Shown: piece by piece, positions 1-7,577 of the stretch
Numbering within the stretch: the first letter of the stretch is position 1
Layout: the number at the start of each line of letters is the position of its first letter
Origin: an uncultured Armatimonadota bacterium
Lineage (GTDB): Bacteria; Armatimonadota; Armatimonadia; Armatimonadales; Armatimonadaceae
Assembly: GCA_903924445.1 (NCBI GenBank)
Contig: CAIYBQ010000033.1
Span: forward strand, 1 to 18,149
Length of the DNA: 18,149 bases
Direction of reading: 5' to 3'
Made by a program: the position numbers and the translations under genes
The notes under the pieces: model-generated
The model's input: only the letters and a program-made list of their open reading frames with translations
Told to the model about the DNA's origin: nothing
Databases searched by the model: none

Positions 1-51
1 GTTATCTGGTTACTGTACGCATTTGGCGTCCATCCAGTCCCAACTCAATAG
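1..51 (+). CDS. Possible 3' end of an upstream gene (partial)
   Basis: Frame 1 is open from the window edge to a TAG at 49-51 and would encode VIWLLYAFGVHPVPTQ. The stop overlaps the AGGA (50-53) that could serve as the ribosome-binding site of trpF, which is a common operon arrangement. The other two frames are also open here, and the trpF frame itself is open to the edge, so the assignment is weak. No family can be recognised from 16 residues. Confidence 0.25.
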   Translation, partial: VIWLLYAFGVHPVPTQ

Positions 52-65
52 GAATACATCAGCAG

Positions 66-671
66 ATGGTCAGAATCAAAATGTGCGGAATAACAAATCC
101 CGGTGATGCAGCAGCAGCGGCTGATGCTGGAGCATCATCCATTGGAATCATCGCCTTCGAAAACAGCCCCCGCTATGTTCATCCGGCGCGACTGTCTGAA
201 ATCCGAAGTGCGTTACCCCCTTGGGTAAGCGTTACCGTGGTCGCGCCAGATGCTGAAATTGCTGCACGCTACGATGCTGACTTTTGGCAGCTATATTCCC
301 TTCCCGGTGGAGTTGCAAACAAACCCATTATTCAGGCTATCCGAGTGGGTGATGACCTAAACGTCGCGGATGTCTTATCCAACTACGGTGGTTCGATTGC
401 ACTCCTGTTCGATGCGTATCACCCAGACCTCATGGGTGGCTCAGGTCATCGGATTAGTGAGTCTCTGGCTGATCGACTCTTCGCGGCACCATGTCAAGTG
501 CCGCGTATCCTAGCTGGTGGTCTGACTCCGGACAATGTTGCCAAAGCCATCTCAACGTTTACCCCGTGGGGAGTCGATGTATCGTCTGGGATTGAACTAT
601 CGCCAGGGATAAAGTGCCCTTTCAAGATGAAAGCATTTGCTGCAGCTGTCATTACAGCGAACACTCTCTAA
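66..671 (+). CDS. trpF: Phosphoribosylanthranilate isomerase TrpF
   Basis: This cytoplasmic enzyme converts N-(5'-phosphoribosyl)anthranilate to the carboxyphenylamino-deoxyribulose phosphate (CdRP) intermediate of tryptophan synthesis. The 201-residue protein has the usual TIM-barrel length. The N-terminal RIKMCGITN carries the general-base cysteine (Cys7). The segment around LLFDAYHPDLMGGSG carries the expected acid (Asp116) and glycine-rich phosphate loop. LAGGLTPDNVAKAI and VDVSSGIE match the C-terminal phosphate-binding loops. The frame is open upstream to the window edge, but ATG 66 fits the family N-terminus exactly and has AGGA 12 bases upstream, a somewhat long spacing. No other trp gene is visible; neighbours on the left lie outside the window. 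The last codons are duplicated downstream (see the repeat). Confidence 0.93.
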   Translation: MVRIKMCGITNPGDAAAAADAGASSIGIIAFENSPRYVHPARLSEIRSALPPWVSVTVVAPDAEIAARYDADFWQLYSLPGGVANKPIIQAIRVGDDLNVADVLSNYGGSIALLFDAYHPDLMGGSGHRISESLADRLFAAPCQVPRILAGGLTPDNVAKAISTFTPWGVDVSSGIELSPGIKCPFKMKAFAAAVITANTL

Positions 672-863
672 GGACCGAACTTCCAAGAGTCTAAATGAGA
701 GACTACTTATCCCGTTTGAGCTTGATGACATCCTGCTGAACAACAAGATAAACCATTTGCAGCAGCTGTTCTGACAGCGAACACTCTCTAAGGACCGAAC
801 TTCAATAAGTCTAGATCAGAGATCTACCTATCTCCTTTGAGCTCGATGACATACTACTGAATC
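623..863 (+). repeat. Tandem duplication of the trpF 3' end and spacer (two ~120-base copies)
   Basis: Copy 1 (about 623-743) and copy 2 (about 744-863) lie back to back. My hand alignment gives about 21 differences, including two single-base indels, and a perfect core of about 30 bases around the trpF stop. In copy 2 the trpF frame would still read FAAAVLTANTL then stop, against FAAAVITANTL in the real gene: two silent changes and one Ile/Leu change. Copy 2 ends just past the stop codon of the convergent amidase (854-856). The repeat fills the whole 182-base gap between the two convergent genes. No terminator with a T-tract was seen in either copy. Confidence 0.85.
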
Positions 864-2698
864 GAAGGATTATCTAAAGGAGGGTTTGCATCCGCAGGAT
901 TGGGAACCACCTCTTTGCTGACCTTTCCTTTGACATAACGCGTTTCCCGACCAGCGTTCGCGAGGAGAAAATCCAAAATCCCATTTGCGACGGCAGTCCC
1001 GATAGATTGCTGCGTCGCAGGATTCGCTAAAGAAGCAGCATCGGATGCATTGCTCATAAACCCAGCTTCGACTAGGACACCGACACTGCTGCTTAGACGA
1101 AGTACAGCAAAGCCATCGTTCTTGTAGATAGTCTTGTCCGATCGGACGCCAAGCTTCTTTATCGTACTGACTTCGTTCCCGAGTCGATCAGAAATCCTGC
1201 TCGCCAGGTCTAAGCACAGCGGTGAATCCATATGGTAGAAAACCAAGCTCCCGTTTACGGCTGAGCTTCGTACGGCATCGTTACAATGAATCGACACGAA
1301 TGCATCCGCATCGACCCGATTAGAGATGGCCGGACGTTCCTTCAAACCAGGATCAACATCGTTGTCTCGGGTAATGACAACATTCGCTCCCAGAGAATCC
1401 AGCCTTGCAGCGGTTGCAAGTGCGATTGGAAGCGTGTTTTGCTTTTCAAGTCGCCCATCAACGCCCTTTGTTCCAGTGCTACCATTACCACCATGGCCCG
1501 GGTCGACGAGAATTGTTCGACCAGCAAGCGGCAGGGATGTTTCATCACCGACTTGCTCGCGCAGCGAGACCTTTAGACGTCCATTAGGATCTACATTGAT
1601 GACAAATCGGGTTGGCTGACTAAGCGTGATCGTAAGCCGCTTCCCCCACCCCATCCCACTCGACCATTCAGATGTACCTAACAAACCATTGTCAATTTTC
1701 GTAAACAGGTCTGTCAGCAGCTGGTTAGGGTCATCCAAATTGATGTCCAAAATGAACTGGTTACCGACAATCACTGGACGAAACCATGGAAGCTTTGCTG
1801 TTTCGATGACGAAATCGATTCCATGTGGACTGGCCAAAGCTTCGGCCCGCGTCACCGGTGTGACAAAAGGTGCTGGCTTAGCGGGAAATGCCGCCGAGCG
1901 CACGACGAGCGATGGTAATGCCCTAGGTGCCACCGTCACTGCTGCGGGTAGTGGTTCAGCGGTAGCCGAAGATACGATCCACTCGGATGCGTTCTCACCC
2001 TGTATCAGTCTGAACTTATCGACATCTGGTGATTCGATAACGACTCTGGCAATATTGTCCTGGTATTGCCCCACCCTGATGTTCTTGTAGGTAGCTCCAT
2101 CGGGAACAGTGGGACTCGCTACATTGGTAACAGCTGCACCCGGGATATCGATGATTACCTTGCCTGATTCTCGATCTCTGACTAAAACTGGCCTAATCGG
2201 TAGGTGGGATGCAATTCGAATCGTTTCTCGTTCAGCAAAGACGGCAGAAACCGAAGTTTGAAGCCTTGCAAGTGGAAGCTTTGCATCCAGGATGACACGT
2301 GATTTCGTTGCACTAGCAACATCACCCAGCTTGATCATCCCATCCCACTGACGTCCTGGCGCGGATGTCTTTTCCACGCGGACGACCCCAATGCCCGCGG
2401 CGGACAGCTCAACACCATCTGTTCCATCGACTTCGGAAACGGTTAGGCCAAGCAACGCAAGAGATTGATGGTTGACATAGATGGTGCCATCGGATCCACG
2501 CCAAGCCGATGATGCATCCCCAACAGGTAACAACATTCCACGCGGTGACAAAATTTGAAATGGACGGATCGTTGTTGTGATCCGCCCCGCACGGGCGCTA
2601 CGACTGGGAGGAGCAAGCTTTTGTTTAGACTGTTGCAAAACCGGATGATTGCGATGAAAAAACAGCGGCAAAACAGCAAGTAAACCGAGGACATCCAT
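854..2698 (-). CDS. N-acetylmuramoyl-L-alanine amidase with AMIN domain (Amidase_3)
   Basis: This is a zinc amidase that cleaves the bond between N-acetylmuramic acid and the stem peptide of peptidoglycan, probably in the periplasm. The C-terminal domain (about residues 392-580 of 614) starts with TILVDPGHGG. It shows all expected metal and catalytic residues: His402, Glu418 (RLEKQN), His471 (SIHCN) and Glu544 (VEAGFMSN). Residues of about 190-245 resemble an AMIN domain, which in AmiC targets the enzyme to the septum or wall. Residues 45-110 resemble a copper-amine-oxidase-N-like domain (LPVGDASSAW, IYVNHQSLALLG). The start is supported by AGGTGA eight bases upstream of the ATG. The N-terminus (MDVLGLLAVLPLFF) is hydrophobic but lacks a basic n-region, so export is assumed rather than shown. 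It lies just downstream of the tmRNA terminator. Confidence 0.92.
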   Translation of the reverse strand: MDVLGLLAVLPLFFHRNHPVLQQSKQKLAPPSRSARAGRITTTIRPFQILSPRGMLLPVGDASSAWRGSDGTIYVNHQSLALLGLTVSEVDGTDGVELSAAGIGVVRVEKTSAPGRQWDGMIKLGDVASATKSRVILDAKLPLARLQTSVSAVFAERETIRIASHLPIRPVLVRDRESGKVIIDIPGAAVTNVASPTVPDGATYKNIRVGQYQDNIARVVIESPDVDKFRLIQGENASEWIVSSATAEPLPAAVTVAPRALPSLVVRSAAFPAKPAPFVTPVTRAEALASPHGIDFVIETAKLPWFRPVIVGNQFILDINLDDPNQLLTDLFTKIDNGLLGTSEWSSGMGWGKRLTITLSQPTRFVINVDPNGRLKVSLREQVGDETSLPLAGRTILVDPGHGGNGSTGTKGVDGRLEKQNTLPIALATAARLDSLGANVVITRDNDVDPGLKERPAISNRVDADAFVSIHCNDAVRSSAVNGSLVFYHMDSPLCLDLASRISDRLGNEVSTIKKLGVRSDKTIYKNDGFAVLRLSSSVGVLVEAGFMSNASDAASLANPATQQSIGTAVANGILDFLLANAGRETRYVKGKVSKEVVPNPADANPPLDNPSIQ

Positions 2699-2734
2699 GG
2701 TGTATCTTCACCTAACAATTGCGTTTCGACAAGC

Positions 2735-2773
2735 AGAAAAACGAAAATCCGGACATCACGGGGATGTCCGGAT
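2735..2773 (-). terminator. Rho-independent terminator of ssrA
   Basis: An 11-base-pair perfect inverted repeat (ATCCGGACATC at 2747-2757, GATGTCCGGAT at 2763-2773) has a five-base loop. Read on the minus strand it starts seven bases after the tmRNA 3' end and is followed by a T-rich stretch (TTTCGTTTTTC, complement of 2736-2746). Confidence 0.85.
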
Positions 2774-2779
2774 CGTTAG

Positions 2780-3151
2780 TGGAGGCGCGGGGACTCGAAC
2801 CCCGGTCCGAAGCCAGAGCAGCACAAACGTCTACGAGCGTGTCAAATGATTTATTGTCGTCTGAGTATCGCCCATTTGCAGGCTATGCTTCATCCCAAGC
2901 CCCAGCTATTTCCCCCAGTGATCGACGCGCTACACTGATAGGTATCCGAGTAAGTTATCGCCCGCAAAAGTCCCCTCGGAATGGACAATCTTGGACGGCT
3001 TAATTTATTAGATTAAGCGAGCACGCAACTTGCGTTGCGGGCGGTTGCAAAGTTGTTTTTTGCATTTGTTTTTTTGCCGGTATTAACGAGGCCACCGGCG
3101 CCTCGGCTCGCAATCTGACCCAACTGTACCCCGTCTACTCCAATCGCCCCC
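2780..3151 (-). ncRNA. ssrA: Transfer-messenger RNA (tmRNA, ssrA)
   Basis: tmRNA rescues stalled ribosomes and adds a degradation tag. On the minus strand the 5' GGGGGCG pairs with 3' CGCCTCC over seven base pairs (one G-U), followed by discriminator A; CCA is not encoded (CTA follows). The T-arm (CGGGG TTCGAGT CCCCG) is perfect, and the conserved ACGCTCGTAGACG precedes it. Pseudoknot 1 can be traced: stem 1 pairs 3087-3092 with 3100-3105, stem 2 pairs 3094-3099 with 3076-3081. Twelve bases later comes the tag frame (3063 down to 3013), followed by a seven-base-pair hairpin over its stop. The usual GGATTCGACGGG near the 5' end reads GGAGTAGACGGGG here, an atypical variant. The length of 372 is normal. 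An AT-rich box (TATATTATTA, 3166-3175 complement) may be the -10 region, but no good -35 was found. Confidence 0.95.
3013..3063 (-). other. tmRNA proteolysis-tag reading frame
   Basis: The frame GCA...GCT TAA encodes AKNNFATARNASCVLA. It begins exactly 12 bases after the end of pseudoknot 1, the distance known for the E. coli resume codon. It ends in hydrophobic-Leu-Ala, the kind of end recognised by ClpXP-type proteases. The stop codon sits in the 5' arm of hairpin GCTTAAT/ATTAAGC (3012-3018 with 2998-3004). An alternative resume codon GGC, five codons upstream in the same frame, would fall inside pseudoknot 1 and is less likely. Confidence 0.8.
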
Positions 3152-3289
3152 ATAGTTACTTGGACTAATAATATATCGTACGAACACCACTCGGTGTGAC
3201 GTTCCCAAAACTACGAAGCCGCCGACTAATATGTTGAGGCCGTAATGCAGCGGCTACCTTGTAATCGGTACCCAACTGTCCTCGTTTTG

Positions 3290-4354
3290 TCAAAACTGCA
3301 GTCCACGCTTTTCTTGCAAATACAGCATCGTGGAACGGTGGAAATCCAGTGCATCCGTGCTTGAGACCGATCGCCCGAATTCCAGTCCATTTTGCCAAGG
3401 GTGCCCTGCGGCCAGTAATGCAACACGTGACCAAACATCAACCACCGCCGCGCGGCAATAACCACCCCCACCAAGAATGATGACAGGTTTATCTCCAAAC
3501 AAGCGGAGCAACGTATCAACCGTTTGTAGCCACTCCCAACGTGTCATCACCAAATGACCCAGTGGATCCTCTTCAAGCGCATCAGCACCCAGCTGCAACA
3601 CAATCGCATCCGGCGAGAACCGATCCATCAGGTGATTCGTCACATCAGAGACAGTACTACACCAGACATCCCCACCGGTGTTAGGTGCGAACGGTACATT
3701 CCAAACACTCTCCTCTGCAGATTTGGATCCGCGGTCCTGCACATTTCCCGTACCAGGGAAAAGCCAGGCCCCACTTTCATGAAAGCTGAGAGTCATGACG
3801 TCTGGATCGGAACGAAAGAGTGCCTCTACGCCATCTCCATGATGGACATCAATATCCACATACAGCACGCGTTTATACCCGCTGCCCTTGAGGGTTTTGA
3901 TGGCAATGGCGATATCAGACAGAATGCAGAAGCCACTCGCGTGATCATAGTGTGCATGATGTAAGCCTCCGGCAAAGCTGATGGCTCTCTTGAATTTTCC
4001 GTCTGCTACAAGGCTGGCGCAGAGCTTCGAGCCGCCACAGTAAAGGAGCCCATTCTCCCACATCCCGGCAAAAGCCGGCGTATCCCCCGGGCCAAGACCG
4101 TATCGAGATAACGGAATTCCAGTCTCGCCCTGGGATGCGCGTTTGATGATCTGGATGTATTCCTCATCGTGGACCGAAAGCACATCGGATTCACTGCAAG
4201 GAGAAGGTTCCATCAACACCAAATTTGTATCAAACGCACCTTGGTTACGAAGCGTTTCACAAATGTCGATCAGCCTTGATTGCTGCAGGGGATGCCTTGG
4301 GCCGAGATTATAACTGGCATACAAATCAGAATGTATATAGGCAGTCTTCATCAT
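3290..4354 (-). CDS. acuC: Histone-deacetylase-family protein (AcuC-like)
   Basis: This is a zinc-dependent deacetylase of the arginase/HDAC fold. In Bacillus, AcuC removes acetyl groups from acetyl-CoA synthetase lysine; the substrate here is unknown. Numbered from ATG 4354 (354 residues), the active site is complete: the His132-His133 dyad (GGLHHAHYDHASGFC), zinc ligands Asp169 and His171 (YVDIDVHHGDG), Asp258 (QLGADALEEDPLG) and the GGGGYC loop with its tyrosine. A longer reading from a TTG at 4399 is open, but it adds residues not typical of the family. MKTAYIHSDLY from ATG 4354 or 4351 fits better. No Shine-Dalgarno is visible; TAGTAT lies seven bases upstream. It is transcribed divergently from gdhA across 51 bases, and 138 bases with no recognised gene separate its stop from ssrA. 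Confidence 0.9.
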   Translation of the reverse strand: MMKTAYIHSDLYASYNLGPRHPLQQSRLIDICETLRNQGAFDTNLVLMEPSPCSESDVLSVHDEEYIQIIKRASQGETGIPLSRYGLGPGDTPAFAGMWENGLLYCGGSKLCASLVADGKFKRAISFAGGLHHAHYDHASGFCILSDIAIAIKTLKGSGYKRVLYVDIDVHHGDGVEALFRSDPDVMTLSFHESGAWLFPGTGNVQDRGSKSAEESVWNVPFAPNTGGDVWCSTVSDVTNHLMDRFSPDAIVLQLGADALEEDPLGHLVMTRWEWLQTVDTLLRLFGDKPVIILGGGGYCRAAVVDVWSRVALLAAGHPWQNGLEFGRSVSSTDALDFHRSTMLYLQEKRGLQF

Positions 4355-4405
4355 ATGAGTAATACTACCCGGAACACATATTGACGTTCGAAAGTACAAT
4401 CAACC
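4355..4405. promoter_or_regulatory. Divergent acuC/gdhA promoter region, possibly leaderless
   Basis: This 51-base gap must hold start signals for both genes. TACAAT (4395-4400), one mismatch from the -10 consensus, lies only five bases before the gdhA ATG. On the other strand TAGTAT lies seven bases before the acuC ATG. Neither gene has a Shine-Dalgarno sequence. This pattern fits leaderless transcripts, but no convincing -35 element was found at standard spacing for either. Confidence 0.4.
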
Positions 4406-5656
4406 ATGAGTCAAAGTTTTAATGCGTTTGCAATGGCGCAAGAGCAGCTTCATGCGGTCGCCGCATTGATGGGACTTGAACCGGATGTGACCACGGTTCT
4501 TGAAATGCCAAAGCGTGAGCTTACGGTCCACTTCCCTGTTCGAATGCGTGATGGAGCGATCAAGTCATTTACGGGCTACCGAGTCCACCACAACTTGACC
4601 CGTGGACCAGCGAAAGGTGGTATCCGTTACCACCCTGACACCGACATCGATGAAGTTCGTGCACTGGCATTTTGGATGACGATAAAGTGCGCTGTTGTGA
4701 ACATCCCGTTTGGTGGAGCCAAAGGTGGTGTCGTCTGCGATCCATCACAGCTGGATATCGGCGAACTTGAGCGCCTTACACGTCGCTACACATCCGAAAT
4801 CGCCATCCTCCTTGGACCGGATAAGGACATTCCTGCACCTGACATGGGTACGAATGGTCAGACAATGGCCTGGATACTCGATACATACTCATCTCTCAAA
4901 GGAACGACCGTTCCCGCAGTTGTGACTGGTAAACCAATCAGTGTTGGAGGTTCTGAAGGCCGTGTAGAGGCGACAGGACGCGGCGTTGTGACAATCACGC
5001 GTGAGGTCCTCCGTTCACTCAACATGCAGCTTCCTGAGTCAACGATTGCAATTCAAGGTTATGGAAATGTTGGTTCAGCAGCAGCCGTTCTGTTCCATGT
5101 AAGTGGTGCCAAGGTCGAGGCAGTCTCCGATGTCAATGGCGCAATTTACCGCAAGGGCGGGATTGATATCCTTGCACTCCAAGATTACGTTCGTCAGCAC
5201 CGGACCGTTGTTGGATTTCCAGGTGCTGATCCCATTCCTGCCGATGAAGTCCTCACGATGGCTGTCGATGTTGTTGTGCCGGCAGCGCTACAACATGTCA
5301 TTACCGCCGAGAATGCCAACCAAATCAGGGCAAAGGTTGTCGTCGAAGGTGCTAATGGACCAACGACCCCCGATGCGGATGTCATTCTGCGAAGTAACGG
5401 TGTTACAGTCGTCCCAGATGTTTTAGCAAACGCTGGAGGCGTTACAGTCAGCTACTTTGAGTGGGTTCAGGGATTACAGAGCTTCTTTTGGACCGAAAAT
5501 GAAGTCAACAACCGGTTGGAGCAGATCCTGATTCGGGCCTACCAACAAGTCCATCGCGCTGCTCAACACCATAAAGTCGATCTTCGGATGGGCGCTTACA
5601 TAGTGGGTGTCGGACGTGTTGCCGATGCCATTAGATCAATGGGTATCTATCCGTAG
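4406..5656 (+). CDS. gdhA: Glutamate dehydrogenase (Glu/Leu/Phe/Val dehydrogenase family)
   Basis: This enzyme interconverts glutamate with 2-oxoglutarate and ammonia using NAD(P), linking carbon and nitrogen metabolism in the cytoplasm. At 416 residues it has the length of the hexameric catabolic-type enzymes. The substrate-site lysines Lys70 (AKGGIRYHP), Lys94 and catalytic Lys106 (PFGGAKGG), and Asp146 (PAPDMGTN), have the same mutual spacing as in the clostridial enzyme. The Rossmann motif GYGNVG is at 218-223, followed by AVSDVNG, which gives no clear choice between NAD and NADP. The start ATG has no Shine-Dalgarno. An aldo/keto reductase follows after 12 bases, and an acuC-like deacetylase is divergent. 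Confidence 0.95.
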   Translation: MSQSFNAFAMAQEQLHAVAALMGLEPDVTTVLEMPKRELTVHFPVRMRDGAIKSFTGYRVHHNLTRGPAKGGIRYHPDTDIDEVRALAFWMTIKCAVVNIPFGGAKGGVVCDPSQLDIGELERLTRRYTSEIAILLGPDKDIPAPDMGTNGQTMAWILDTYSSLKGTTVPAVVTGKPISVGGSEGRVEATGRGVVTITREVLRSLNMQLPESTIAIQGYGNVGSAAAVLFHVSGAKVEAVSDVNGAIYRKGGIDILALQDYVRQHRTVVGFPGADPIPADEVLTMAVDVVVPAALQHVITAENANQIRAKVVVEGANGPTTPDADVILRSNGVTVVPDVLANAGGVTVSYFEWVQGLQSFFWTENEVNNRLEQILIRAYQQVHRAAQHHKVDLRMGAYIVGVGRVADAIRSMGIYP

Positions 5657-5668
5657 GAAGTAATCAAT

Positions 5669-6532
5669 ATGTCAATTCTTCATCGGCCATTTGGTAATAC
5701 GGGAGAGTCGCTGTCCATCATTGGAATCGGCGGTGTAACTGTTGTCGGCCACGATGCAGCAGCATCTGTTCGATTGTTTGATGAGGCGCTGGATGCAGGA
5801 GTCAACTACGCCGATGTAGCTCCGAGTTACGGTGTTGACCAAGAAACAGAACTTCGCTTTGGGGATGCCCTCGTAGGTCGACGTGATAGGGTCTTTCTTG
5901 CCTGTAAGACAGGTGAACGCGGTGCTGATGGAGCAAGACTTGAGCTTGGTCGCAGCCTTAAGCATTTGCAAACAGACCACATCGACCTGTATCAGCTACA
6001 CGCAATCACAAGCGTGGAAGAAGTGGATCGTGCGTTCGGACCTGATGGTGCGATGGAAGTGATCATCAAGGCGCAGCAGGAGGGGAAAATCCGACATATC
6101 GGATTTAGCGCCCATTCTGTGGAAGCAGCACTTAGAGCATTGGAGCTGTTTCCGTTTGTAAGTGCGCTCTTCCCAGTCAACTTCGTTACAACATACGCAG
6201 GAAACTTTGGACCGCAGATTATTGATGCCTGTATTGCAAAGGGAGCATCCCGCCTGGCTCTAAAGGCTATGGCAATGACTCATTGGAAAGATGGCGAATA
6301 CCGAGGATTTCCAAACTGCTGGTACTCACCTATAGCAGATGAACGGCTTTCAGAACTCGCCCTAAGATGGACATTGTCGCAGGATGTTACCGCCGCAGTC
6401 CCTCCGGGTGACCCAATACTGTTTCGCCGCGCATTGGCCTATGCTCAACGCTTTACGCTGATAACAGATTCGGAAATCGCTGAGCTGAAGCAAGTTGCCA
6501 TGCACCAGGCTCCAATCTTCTCGACAGTGTAA
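5669..6532 (+). CDS. Aldo/keto reductase
   Basis: This 287-residue protein is a probable NADPH-dependent oxidoreductase of the aldo/keto reductase superfamily (TIM barrel). The catalytic tetrad is visible as Asp49 (NYADVAPSYG), Tyr54, Lys80 (LACKTGER) and His111 (DLYQLH). GKIRHIGFSAHS matches the conserved middle of the family. The start follows AGGAAG, which overlaps the gdhA stop codon, so it is very likely in one transcript with gdhA and translationally coupled. The substrate cannot be deduced. The C-terminal cofactor segment (TAAVPPGDP) is recognisable but divergent. Confidence 0.87.
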   Translation: MSILHRPFGNTGESLSIIGIGGVTVVGHDAAASVRLFDEALDAGVNYADVAPSYGVDQETELRFGDALVGRRDRVFLACKTGERGADGARLELGRSLKHLQTDHIDLYQLHAITSVEEVDRAFGPDGAMEVIIKAQQEGKIRHIGFSAHSVEAALRALELFPFVSALFPVNFVTTYAGNFGPQIIDACIAKGASRLALKAMAMTHWKDGEYRGFPNCWYSPIADERLSELALRWTLSQDVTAAVPPGDPILFRRALAYAQRFTLITDSEIAELKQVAMHQAPIFSTV

Positions 6533-6537
6533 TTACA

Positions 6538-6565
6538 AATGGGGAGCCGGCTTTGGCTCCCCATT
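6538..6565. terminator. Shared terminator hairpin between convergent operons
   Basis: A perfect 11-base-pair stem (AATGGGGAGCC at 6538-6548, GGCTCCCCATT at 6555-6565) with a six-base loop sits between the stops of the aldo/keto reductase (+) and the lipoprotein (-). The T-tract is weak on both sides, slightly better for the minus strand (ATTTGTAATT), so it may serve mainly the leftward operon. Confidence 0.7.
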
Positions 6566-6575
6566 CGTCACATTG

Positions 6576-7541
6576 CTATCCGGTTCCTGTGGTTGACCCT
6601 TCGCCGGTTCCCGAGCCATCATCGGACGAACCGCCTCCAAACCAACTCCAGCGGTTATACTTCTCGACGGTGCCATCCGCGTAGCGAATCTCAACATTAC
6701 CTTCAGCATCCCACTTGATGAGGGCTGGAAGCAATGGGTCTGAGCCTTCGATTCTTGCATTGCCACTACCATCGGCGTTAAACATAAAGGTTGACTTGTA
6801 GCCATCACTGGATTCGACCAGCGAACTTCCAGAGCCGTCCATCCGATACGTACCCGAGTAGCGTGACCACGCGCCAGAAGCAAGTGTAGTACTTGAGCTA
6901 TACGTATAGTCGCCCTCGGCTACGTAGGTGCTTGACCCTTTGTCAACGGTGCCATCTGCGGATATGCTTTCGTACTTTGAGCGAAACGTTCCATCCGCTT
7001 CGGATTCAGTGATGCAGTCTCCATAAGCCACGGCAAGCGGACCTTTTTCGAACCGATATCTGTGTGAAAAGACAATCGGAAAAATGGTCCAGTCGGACGG
7101 CATGATCGATTCGGCATACCCTGCTGGTTCGGTCTTCGCCTCATCCAGATACATGTCCTGCCGATACATATCTGGCGTCGTTTTTACGTCAACCCAAAGC
7201 TGCAACCAATCATCAAAGTAAAAATACGGGTAGTAATCATCAGGTGGCAGAAACTGTCTGGTTCGACCGGATAAACCAGCACCACCGATGTTCCGGAAGT
7301 ACATGTCAAGTCGTGGAGCGGCAACATTGCTTGCACCACCACCCGGCATCCCACCTTCATTCATCGAGAGTGTAGGAGCATTTCCACTCATCTGGCCCTC
7401 AGAGCCGAGCATCGACTTTACAATCGATTTAGCCTTAGCACGTGTACCACCCGTACCAGGGTATGGCATTACCCCACCACCACAGCCATGAAGCAGGAGA
7501 GCTGATGCCATCATTCCAACAATAGCAAATCTTCGTGTCAT
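6576..7541 (-). CDS. Hypothetical lipoprotein with beta-rich repeat-like C-terminus
   Basis: The function is not recognised. A type II signal peptide is clear: MTRRF, a hydrophobic stretch, then LLLHGC with the lipidated cysteine at residue 20. The AAAAGGG upstream lies eight bases before ATG 7541 and only two before ATG 7547, so 7541 is the better start, giving 321 residues. Residues of about 80-120 are aromatic-rich (DDYYPYFYFDDWLQLWVDV). From about 180 there are short hairpin-like strands with SADGT, NADGS, DAEGN and YADGT turns, suggesting a repetitive beta structure exposed in the envelope. The end is Gly/Ser/Thr/Asp low complexity. It lies 36 bases downstream of cimA and is probably the last gene of that transcript. 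Confidence 0.75.
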   Translation of the reverse strand: MTRRFAIVGMMASALLLHGCGGGVMPYPGTGGTRAKAKSIVKSMLGSEGQMSGNAPTLSMNEGGMPGGGASNVAAPRLDMYFRNIGGAGLSGRTRQFLPPDDYYPYFYFDDWLQLWVDVKTTPDMYRQDMYLDEAKTEPAGYAESIMPSDWTIFPIVFSHRYRFEKGPLAVAYGDCITESEADGTFRSKYESISADGTVDKGSSTYVAEGDYTYSSSTTLASGAWSRYSGTYRMDGSGSSLVESSDGYKSTFMFNADGSGNARIEGSDPLLPALIKWDAEGNVEIRYADGTVEKYNRWSWFGGGSSDDGSGTGEGSTTGTG

Positions 7542-7577
7542 CGTCATTTCCCTTTTGCTACAAGAATTACCAGAGAA

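Noticed and set aside
3064..3078. GGC as tmRNA resume codon (tag beginning GKKTN)
   Set aside because: The GGC is part of pseudoknot 1 stem 2; GCA twelve bases after the pseudoknot has the known spacing.
3184..3198. ACACC/GGTGT hairpin as acuC terminator
   Set aside because: The stem is only five base pairs and is followed by mixed sequence rather than a T-tract.
4355..4399. TTG start of the acuC-like gene at 4399
   Set aside because: It would leave six bases to the divergent gdhA ATG and adds residues that do not fit the family N-terminus.
4381..4409. TTGACG at 4381 as the -35 element of gdhA
   Set aside because: The -10 position at 17 bases would fall on the start codon (CATGAG), and the spacing to TACAAT is only eight.
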